Positions 55,449 through 64,000 of a DNA stretch of 64,000 nt are shown here, in pieces. The stretch's first letter is position 1; every line of letters begins with the position of its first letter. The notes below the pieces were generated by a model, which had not been told where the DNA came from, did not search any database, and saw only the letters and a list, made by a program, of their open reading frames with translations. This DNA comes from Cephalotus follicularis. Its lineage: Eukaryota; Streptophyta; Magnoliopsida; Oxalidales; Cephalotaceae. The stretch covers positions 113,135 to 177,134 of the forward strand of contig BDDD01002120.1 in assembly GCA_001972305.1 (NCBI GenBank). The letters run 5' to 3'. Both the position numbers and the translations under genes were made by a program.

Positions 55449-58188
55449 TGTAATGCCCGAAATGACCCCTACTTGTTTTAGCATATATTACCTCACATTG
55501 TTATGGTGTATATATATTATGATATTGATTGTGCATATGGTTATGATATGGATTGGGATATTTAATACCCATATGGAATGATAAGTTCTTTATATGAAAT
55601 GCTTATACGGTAATTGGGGCATTGATTGCCCATATTTGAGCATATACATGTTTATGTATGGTTATGAGATATGTAAATGTTATTTATGCATAGATGAGGG
55701 ACAAAATGGGGGTAGTTAGTTGCATATGAGAGATGTGAGTGTTTTGAGTTTAAGAGAGAAAATCTATGAATAGAAGCTCATTTCCTATTTTTCTCTTTCA
55801 TTCTCCACTTTCTCTCTCAAACTACCCGCCCCTTTTCATCTCTCCCTATACTCAAATGTTCTTCAAATCCTACAAACTTGGAACTAAAATGGACATGGGA
55901 ACAAGGGGTAGTTGATAGAATCTAGAGACTGGAGTCTCTCCTTCTTTATCTGATAGTTTCAATAGTTTAAGCTTCAGAATTGAAACGGTAGGAATTTCTC
56001 TACCTAAATTGCATTTGGAATTGATTTATTGTTTTATAAATGTATAAATTGTATTGCCTATTTGAGCACTTGAGTATGTATGTAATTAGGATCGATTAGA
56101 AAGGATGAACGAATTAAAACGGATTTTTCACCAAAAAGAGTTTTTAGATCTATTTTACCCCTTTTAAGATCTAGTGATCTTAAGACGATCCAAATAATTT
56201 TAAATTTAGATATATTGGTTTTATACATGTATACAATCTTTCCCTATAGTTTCATTTCCAACGGATTTGAAAAAGGTTATGAAAATCAAAAGTTATGCCG
56301 ATTTGAGTTTACTAATAAAAATACTTTTTTTTTTGCTGAATTCGAGTTGTCAGTCGACTGGAGCCTTATCCCAATCAAATGAAAGAGTTAAATTTGTGCC
56401 AAAACTTACTGAAATGACCACAGCTGAGTGGAATTTCCTCCTCCAGTCGACTTGACATGCCCCCCTACACCCAAAGTCCTGTTTTACTCGTTTTCTCAAA
56501 CGGTTTTTAACGAGAACCTTCCAATGCCCAAATAAATATCCTTGAACATGTTTTACCATATTTTAACAAGTTTATAAAAGTATTTGATCACTTGATTAAA
56601 ACGATTTAAAATGTAAAGTTTCACGGAGGTTTTCTCTAAAATAGCTCATTTAAGACTTTATACTGGTTTTTCTCAAACAAACTACTTTGTTAGCCTTCTA
56701 AGGCTTGAATCTAACCTATGTAAATATGTTTTACATTGAGTGAATGATTGCTTAAAATTTTTCTACAATGTCTTAGTAAAGATTTAAGGAGAGTCTATAG
56801 ATGTGTTCACCGTAAAGTGAACAGTAACTGCTAGTAAGGTATGAGGCGTTGATCTATAATCGACTGAGCCATCTGCTAGAGTTACTAATAGTACGTGTTT
56901 GGTTGAGCCACATGACTAACCCTCGTGCTATTTACTTCCTGAAAAGGTGGGGTTACATGTCTCTTCCTAGAGTTGTTATAGTTACCCTAAAAAGGTGGGA
57001 CTTGAGACTCACGTTAAGCTACTATCGGTGGACTGATAGACAACTAGTTGGCTAATCCTAGAGTTTTTATAGTCATCCTGAAAAGGTGGGATTAGTTTTC
57101 TAATACTAGATTTGTTATTGTCACCCTAAAATGTGGGATTTAGACTTACATACGAATAGGGAGCCACATGACTAACCCTTGAGTTGTTTACGATCCTGAA
57201 AAGGTAGGATTAGATGTCTCATCCTTGAGCTGTTTATGATCCTGAAAAGGTGGGACTGAAACTCACGTTGAGCCATGGTATGCTATGTATGATATTATAT
57301 GACTTGTGTGGATCTATAACTAGTTGAGCACCTATAAGTCTACTTGTAGGCAGCTAGTTCTAGTTGAGTACCTATCGATCTTATGATAGGCAACTAGATA
57401 TCCTTACCCTTGAGCTGTTTACCATCCTGGAAAGGTGGGGTTTAGGCTTACGGATAATTGTATGTTAGGTTAACCATTTATATATACTGGTAAGGGATAG
57501 TGAATATGTCTAGTTAATTCCTGATTGTCTAATAGATTTATGGATAAGAGTGCATATATAGGTTAACGAATTATGTATATGTCAGTATGGGACGATTATA
57601 TACATGATTTGGTTAACCGCAATTATTATCACGCATCATGACATGACACGCTTATAACTATAATATATGTTAATTCATGCCATGGATATAACTGTTATAA
57701 ATGTTCATTCACTCTTTATGCATGGGGTTATGTCATACTTAGCCGTATAGCTAACCCATCATTCGGGATCTATATTTTGTTCAGGTTCCAATGAGGCAGG
57801 GGCAGGTAGCAGTGGTCAAGGGCATAGAGACAAATGATGTTAGAATGGTTTGGAGTAGGGGTTTAAGGAAGAGACTTTGATTATGGATTTTGTGTTATGT
57901 ATGGATTTGTATTGTAATAAAGATAGGCATTGAATGCTAATGAATTATAAGGATTATGGTATCTTTTGTATGATATGAGATTGTTATGTATTGATTTTTA
58001 AGAATAGTTGAATGGATGTATGCATGTGTTCATAAAGTTTAAAATTCTTATGGTTTTTCGCTTGTATATAATAGACTTACCTAGTACCCGACTCAGTGAT
58101 TTAGGGATAAAATAGATCTGGGTGATGTCTCGGAAACCCACCCCGCACACCCTCCCCCCCTCATCTCTGACGGTTTCGGGGTGTCACA
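55449..58188 (+). mobile_element. 3' LTR of element P, 2740 bp
   Basis: Starts TGTAATGCCCG and ends CGGGGTGTCACA. The plus-strand leader is CT-rich (55775-55840). The GTCGACTG words lie at 56349-56460. 56930-57440 is a degenerate array with unit core CCTGAAAAGGTGGGA. It abuts a minus-strand gag fragment of another element at 58189, so P probably inserted there; no target duplication could be tested. Confidence 0.75.
56930..57440. repeat. Degenerate minisatellite in LTR P
   Basis: About eight units of 50-65 bp with core GATCCTGAAAAGGTGGGA and an ACTCACGTTGAGC part. It occupies the same relative LTR position as the GTGGCACACAGCTC array of LTR H. Confidence 0.75.
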
Positions 58189-58785
58189 GAACAGGCTAGC
58201 TGGATGAATCTAGTCTCGTACTATGGCCTTATCAGATCTCCCTTTACCTTGAAAACTTAATCTCTCACTTGTCTCTTTCATCCTCTAGATAAAAATGGGC
58301 ATTGAACTCAGTCAATAAAGCAACCCAAATCCTCCCTGTCTCATTCTTCATCCATATCACATTATTCGTAGCCCACCAATGTTCTGCCTCTCCCTGTAGC
58401 ATGTAAACTACTAATGCTAGCTTCTGCTCATCTGTACAACCCTTAACCCAAAAGATATTCTCCATCTGTAGAAGTCATCCTTCAGCTACAAAAGCATCCA
58501 ACTGTCCCATGAAAACAAGAGGGTTCGGTGTCATGAACCACCCTACAAGGTCATCCCTCATTGGCTCACCATCCTATCTAGCTGCTCTCTTTTGGATTTC
58601 ATTCATACGTGCCAAGGTGGCACACATGTCCCTCCAAGTTGCATTATTTTCACCTGGAGGTGGAACATCCTCTCCTTGGAATGGTACCTCAATTATCATG
58701 CATTGATTCATTCTCAACCTCTAGAGTCATGGCGACTCTCCTTCCTCTTCCTCTACTGCCTCTTCCTTCTTGTTTTCCATATCTA
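58189..58785 (-). pseudogene. Gypsy gag fragment of element M
   Basis: A minus-strand retrotransposon capsid region: PNPLVF near 58530, then MENIFWVKGCTDEQKLALVV and YMLQGEAEHWW (58265-58465), the classic gypsy gag signature. The N-terminal part (58690-58785) is arginine/glycine- and acid-rich. Stops and frameshifts are present and the 3' side is cut by LTR P. Confidence 0.85.
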
Positions 58786-58891
58786 CCTTATTTTGGACAT
58801 CAAAACAAGATTAGATGAACACTTATAAATATCAATATCCAAATCCCATGTAACAATGCATGCCGAAAATCCAATTCAAAATCTTATCTTA

Positions 58892-58905
58892 CATCTATGA
58901 TACCA
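58892..58905 (-). other. Primer-binding site of element M
   Basis: Minus strand TGGTATCATAGATG, seven bases from the LTR at 58913, Met-tRNA type. Confidence 0.75.
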
Positions 58906-58912
58906 CTAGAGA

Positions 58913-60229
58913 TGTCATGCTGCGAGCCCAAGAAGCAGTCTCGAGACGCAAACCATCTGATCAATTCAATCTTAACCCTAGAGATGGCGGACTAGATAAG
59001 AATATCCAATATAAATGCGGACTAACTTAATACAAACTGACATGCAATTAAAACAATACTCAAGTAGTCTAGCCAATCATACAATCCAATACGTATTTGT
59101 TCCTCTCAAATAAATACAAATCATGCTGAAAAAATTTCCCAAAAGCAATCAAATACAATATCTGATATAGTCCAAAAACGAATAGAAAGTATGGAAGAAA
59201 AATGATAAACATAAAACAAATGCATCTGCAATGCATCTTCGTCCAAAAGCAGTTATCCAATCATTGAACACTACTTCCGGTTCCACGTCACAAATACAAT
59301 ACGCCCATCCCAAATGATGGGTCATCCATGAAACCCAGTAGAATAACCCCACGCATTATGAGTTGAACAAGTATGGTGATAATATGTGTATATCATGTTA
59401 TATGTATGAATGCCAAATATGGTCAACTATTCATATACAAATGTTACCATATCAATCTATATGTAATAAGACTTAATCATACAATCCTACTCATACATCT
59501 ATCAGAAAATCCAAGCCATGTGTGTAAGAAAACTCAAACAAACCTATAGGGCTTAATGACCTTTAGTGCAGTACAATACGGTGGATCTAAACCCTTGGGT
59601 AAATATCTAGACTATAGTCAACCAGTACTAAACAAAGTGTCAATCGATGCAAGTAAATGGAGGGCTTAGTCGAAAGAAGTCTGACACCTAACATGCCCGA
59701 CTAGACGCTACCACAATAGGCCAATAAAGGCAGGTAATTAACTACTCAGAGGGATCAATCAAACAAAGTCTGATGCCTAACATGCCTGACCTAGCAACCA
59801 CAAGGTCATACCACTGTCTAGTTCTTTGATCTTAGCTTCCTAAGATGAAATTCAATGAAGAGCAAACTTCTAACCAAGGAAAGCTAATCAATTGGCTCAA
59901 GAAATCAGTTAGCAAAACAAGATATCGGTCCCTCTTTGTTTGTTGAAGAAATAGGATGTGAGAGGGTGAACTTGAGAGTGTCTGTGAGTGAGAAATGAGA
60001 AAAGAGAGAAAGTGAGAAATATTTTGGCTAAGTGTGGCTTAAATAGTAAGTCATTAAACTCCCTCACACTCAAAACATCAATAAAGCGTTCAATAATCAT
60101 GCATATGGGTAATAAATACCTCAAGTCAACAAATCAATAATATGCAAGCCAATATGCATATTGACAGTACAGTAATTAAATGTGATGCAAGAAATGCTAA
60201 AGAGAGATATACCGACCCCAATCTCTACA
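58913..60229 (-). repeat. 5' LTR of element M, 1317 bp
   Basis: The minus strand begins TGTAGAGATTGGGG and ends CGCAGCATGACA. A CT-rich leader on the minus strand (59950-60030) follows the expected promoter. Its 3' LTR is not in the window. Short frames inside are not genes. Confidence 0.75.
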
Positions 60230-60418
60230 AATGGTTCCAATTTCTATGATTCCAAATCTATTATTAAATATTATCTTTAATCCTTCCTTCCTCTTGGTCA
60301 TTGTGACTTGAGAGTCAATGCGTTCCAGGAGTCCATCTCCAGAAACCCTGATACTCAATTTGATTGGTGGTGTGCACGATAGGTTAAACAACACTGTTTC
60401 GACGAAAGAAGCTTTAAT
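60230..60418 (-). other. Exon-like fragment of an unrecognised gene, cut by LTR M
   Basis: On the minus strand, after a splice-acceptor-like CAG (60421-60419), an open frame of about 60 codons reads through KASFVETVLFNLSC and RVSGDGLLERIDSQVTMTKR to FGIIEIG, ending where LTR M begins. The composition looks coding. No family was recognised. It may be a host-gene exon disrupted by the retrotransposon, or captured debris. Confidence 0.4.
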
Positions 60419-60724
60419 CTGACTTGAGCTCTGTCTATAGTGTTTGGTTCTTTGTCAAAGATCATAGATCCAGATTTGTGCATCAACATTTCAATTACTA
60501 GTCACAATTTTGAGAATTTTTAGCTTTTCTTGTCTTTGATAATTATGGAGATATATTATGATGTATCATTTTTTGACTTACTCATTTAGTCTCTCATGTT
60601 CGTTTCGAGAAAAAAAATTAGTTTTTCAATATGAACGTTGACTGGACTCAATAAACTATTCATTATGTTTTCATAAACAATTATATTAAAGTATGATGAT
60701 TTGTGACAATAATACACTTGTATA
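60419..60724. other. Intergenic DNA, nothing recognised
   Basis: AT-rich, no TIR, RNA gene or ORF found. Confidence 0.6.
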
Positions 60725-62983
60725 AAAATACATATTAGTTAATATATAATGTTAGAGACGGTTTAGTCATACCGTATCTAATAGGCTATAAAATTTATTT
60801 AACTAATATTTGGGATAGGAATTATCAGATTATTAATTAAATAAGCAACCAAATAAGTTCGGAAACTTATAAATAAAAAATGAAGACCGATGGTAGTGTT
60901 GACAAAATAGATATCCTTTTTCTTTTTGGCTTATAGGTACATTTATATAAATGTCAAAATTGCCTCTTTTTTCTATGTAATCATTTGTTAAAATATCTCC
61001 TTCCCATCTTTCTGTCTTGTGAACCAGACAGAAACTCTCTCTTTAGTGATGATGTGTATTTTCTTACGCTTTCTAGCAAATGAATTTAATCCTAAGATTT
61101 TTTTTCAATTTATGAGCACTCAAAACAAATTCTAAATATTGTGAACCTCTTGAACACTATAACTACTAAATAAATTTGTAAATAAAGATACCTTCTATAA
61201 AGATTTTGCATAAAATAAATCTCAGGTAGTTATTTCGCGATAATACCTGCGTGCTAACGAGGCTATTGCTAAATCTATTAATTTTCACTATTTATAGTTG
61301 TGCAATTTTACCATCACTCTTCGTGGTCAATCTTTATTCTTCTTTTAATAATTTAGTATGTGATATATATTTTTTATACATAATCATTAAATTTAATTTA
61401 TTATCTTTGTAAATCATTCATATTAATTTCTAAATCAATTGAATATACGTAAATATACTATTAAATAAAGAACCTCTTAATTGTATATATAAAAAATGAG
61501 ATTTTTTCATTTTTTTTCCTCCTACCTTTTAGGCCATTTTTCAATTTGACACCATTTTTTTAAATTGGTAAATATGATTCCTGAATTTACAAAATCAAGC
61601 AAAATTGCGCCTATCATCCAAGGTTCGTTAAATTAATTTGACGATAGGATCTGTTGATACAGAAATCCTTCTCTCAACAGTATCCTACGTAGAGGACTTT
61701 GATTTGTAGAGAGAAACGCTTGTCACTGATGCCTTGAGGAAGCTTTCTAATCTCGGACACCTGCACAAGGTAACAACAATGGTGGAAGTCCAGGAGGTTG
61801 TTCTCCCGGGGACCCTCCGACGCTAAAGTTAGACAAGGTGCAGATGAAATAATACTCTCTTCAATGTAAAAATTGCTGACCTTTGTTCAGTATGTTGAAC
61901 TTGTATTTATAGTGGAGTTTGGTAACTGATAGAGCGTGTGAATCGGATGTGATCTTTATCCCCTAGGGAAATGCCGAGGATCTCGGTCATTCCCTTGATC
62001 TCCGCCTATAATCTCGCTGTTTCCTTAAGTAGTTGGATATATCACTACTTCAAAATACATATTAGTTAATATATAATGTTAGAGACGGTTTAGTCATACC
62101 GTATCTAATAGGCTATAAAATTTATTTAACTAATATTTGGGATAGGAATTATTAGATTATTAATTAAATAAGCAACCAAATAAGTTCGGAAACTTATAAA
62201 TAAAAAATGAAGACCGATGGTAGTGTTGACAAAATAGATATCCTTTTTCTTTTGGCTTATAGGTATATGCCAAAGAGATTTATATAAATGTCAAAATTGC
62301 CTCTTTTTTCTATGTAATCATTTGTTAAAATATCTCCTTCCCATCTTTCTGTCTTGCGAACCAGACAGAAACTCTCTCTTTAGTGATGATGTGTATTTTC
62401 TTATGCTTTCTAGCAAATGAATTTAATACTAAGATTTTTTTTCAATTTATGAGCACTCAAAACAAATTCTAAATATTGTGAACCTCTTGAACACTATAAC
62501 TACTATATAAAGTTGTAAATAAAGATACCTTCTATAAAAATTTTGCATAAAATAAATATCAGGTAGTTATTTCACGATAATACCTGTGTGCTAACGAGGC
62601 TATTGCTAAATCTATTAATTTTCACTATTTATAGTTGTGCAATTTTACCATCACTCTTCATCGTCAATCTTTATTCTTCTTTTAATAATTTAGTATGTGA
62701 TATATATTTTTTATGCATAATCATTAAATTTAATTTATTATCTTTGTAAATCATTCGTATTAATTTTTAAATCAATTGAATATACGTAAATATACTATTA
62801 AATAAAGAACCTCTTAATTGTATATATAAAAAGAGATTTTTCATTTTTTTCCTCCTACCTTTTAGGCCATTTTTCAATTTGACACCATTTTTTAAATTGG
62901 TAAATGTGATTCATGACTTTACAAAATCAAGCAAAATTGCGCCTATCATCCAAAGTTCATTAAATTAATTTGACGATAAGATC
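60725..62983. repeat. About 930-bp direct duplication around a truncated LTR
   Basis: 60725-61651 and 62052-62983 are about 97 percent identical, including an AT-rich, non-coding interior. The first copy ends exactly at a Tat-type LTR end; the second continues past the same point into the right half of a MITE. One visible indel is the extra ATGCCAAAGAG-like insert near 62266. Confidence 0.93.
61652..62051 (-). mobile_element. Truncated Tat-type LTR
   Basis: Begins (plus strand) TGTTGATACAGAAATCC and follows the Tat LTRs for about 390 bp, including GTCCAGGAGG, GGGACCCTCCGACG and TATTTATAG, then stops where the second copy of the flanking duplication starts. Only the R-U5 half and promoter end remain. 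Confidence 0.85.
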
Positions 62984-63232
62984 GAAAATGATTATGTTTT
63001 GTGTAAATCACGTCGTTGATGTACTTTTTAACGTTAACATCCATGTTCTTTATTAATTGAAAATTTGTACACAATAATTTAAAGATAAATTATGACATAC
63101 ATTTCCTTACGTTAATAGATGTTAACGGGAAAAAGTTTGTCAACAACGTCGCTTACACAAAACAGAGTCAAATCGAAGGTTAGTCAAATTGAAAAAATGG
63201 TCTAAAAGTTAAGAGATAAAAATGAATTATTC
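62838..63232. mobile_element. MITE with long terminal inverted repeats (about 45 bp)
   Basis: The left end, TTCATTTTTTTCCTCC...CATTTTTCAATTTGAC, is mirrored at 63180-63232. The middle contains further inverted words (GTTAAC, ACGTCGTTGATG/CAACAACGTCG). The left half also occurs in the first duplicated copy (about 61505-61651). Superfamily not assigned. Confidence 0.7.
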
Positions 63233-63351
63233 TATATAAAAATCATAGTTACCAGAACCGAACCGGTCATTGACCCGGTAAAGACACTGGGTCAATAATT
63301 CAACCAGTGAGTCAATAATTCAACTGATAAGTCAATTATTAAATAATAAAA
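63233..63351. other. Scrap of another short repeat
   Basis: ACCGAACCGGTCATTGACCC followed by repeated GTCAATAATTCAAC words, typical of a small dispersed plant repeat; its junction at about 63351 truncates the ORF that follows. Confidence 0.5.
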
Positions 63352-64000
63352 GGAGTTTCATGTCATCTCGGCTACCCCCAAAACAAACGGGTATTTTTTC
63401 AAGTCCCGTTCTGGGGTGAAAAAGCTCCTTCTTAACCCCACCCAATCTATAAAAAACTGGAGGAGGAAATACTTTTTAATAAAAGACTTTGAGGGGTTTA
63501 TTCCCTCTCCTTGGTGCACGTCCTTGGACGTTAAATCTCTGAACCAAAAATCTCGTCTGTCCTCGGCTGAAAGAGTAGGACTTAGCAAGCTCCTGGCCCT
63601 TGAGCCAGAGGATGTGAACTCCACCATCACCGAGGATCGTCTGGTCCAGGCAGGACTAAGTGTGGTCCTCGGACGGGGATCCTCCTCGGTCGGATCCGAG
63701 GAGGATGAATCAGAGGGTGAGGGAGAGCAGGATAGTCCTCCACCCCCAATGTCGGAACGAACTTGTATAAAATCTTCGTCTTCTCTGTTTCTTCTATTAA
63801 TACTGTTTTTACTAACTCTTGCATTGTTGATCTCTAACCCCAACTTTTCTGTTTTCTTTCAGCAATGGGTCCTCGCCGAGATCTATCTTCCATCATTAGG
63901 TCCACTGATCGGAAGAGGGCCTCTACTGCCACTGCCTCGAAGCCTCAGGCAAAAACTCCCGTGGCCGAGAAGACAAGGCCGCCGACCAAGGCACCTCCTC
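63352..64000 (+). pseudogene. Antisense ORF of a second Tat element, 5'-truncated, runs off the window
   Basis: Aligns codon by codon with 21316-21850 of the first Tat element: FHVIS, GYFFKSR, NPTQSIKNWRRKYFLIKDFE, VGLSKLLALEPEDVNST and TEDRLVQAGLSVVLG. After an acidic stretch and a probable intron ending TTTCTTTCAG (63862) it restarts MGPRRDLSSIIRSTDRKRAS and continues to 64000. No stop interrupts the first part. The matching element's gag-pol should lie to the right on the minus strand. The minus-strand frames here are shadows. Confidence 0.85.

Noticed and set aside
63358..63843. Minus-strand 161-codon ORF
   Set aside because: The plus strand aligns codon by codon with the Tat antisense ORF; the minus frame is its shadow.

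Overview
This is a gene-poor, repeat-packed stretch of a flowering-plant nuclear genome, most likely a eudicot. The evidence is one R2R3-MYB gene of the MIXTA-like subgroup with canonical plant exon lengths, AT-rich intergenic DNA, and nested plant-type transposons: hAT, CACTA, a Mutator-type element, MITEs, Ty1/copia, Ty3/gypsy Tat and a chromodomain (Tekay/Del-like) lineage. No rRNA, tRNA, CRISPR or prokaryotic feature was seen. Only the MYB gene (6804-9496, minus) looks like an intact host gene; almost every other long reading frame is retrotransposon or transposon coding sequence, mostly broken.

Layout. 1-4520: a MITE, two microsatellites and a full-length but mutated hAT transposon with perfect 8-bp target-site duplications. 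4521-6803: small foldbacks, a LINE 3' end and a 585-bp hAT-type MITE, again with a perfect 8-bp duplication. 6804-9820: the MIXTA-like MYB gene in three exons, with its 5' leader and upstream region. 9821-18517: a copia element split by a 5.5-kb CACTA element; the CACTA carries a piece of a NECAP-like (DUF1681) cellular gene, and that piece is split by a 1.7-kb solo LTR, giving four levels of nesting. 19347-31542: a 12.2-kb Tat-lineage gypsy element, minus strand, with both LTRs, PBS, PPT, dual RNase H and the antisense extra ORF typical of Tat; a solo LTR sits inside that antisense ORF.

31543-38045: AT-rich DNA with foldback MITEs, a probable Pack-MULE holding a 168-codon ORF, a Tat-type solo LTR and a duplicated LTR fragment. 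38046-55375: a cluster of long chromovirus-type LTRs nested in one another, around a 12.3-kb Tekay/Del-like element (42021-54309) whose 5' LTR was split by another solo LTR. 55376-60229: two more LTR ends and a gag fragment of related families. 60230-64000: an exon-like scrap, a 930-bp duplication around a truncated Tat LTR, a long-TIR MITE, and the antisense ORF of a second Tat element running off the window.

The elements do not form a cooperative pathway. Their value is historical: exact target-site duplications give a relative order of insertions, and two captured cellular segments (in CACTA and in the Mutator-type element) show gene-fragment shuffling. The most unusual signal is clustered GTCGAC-core palindromes (GCGTCGACGC and CAGTCGACTG types) in the promoter-proximal half of several different long LTRs.
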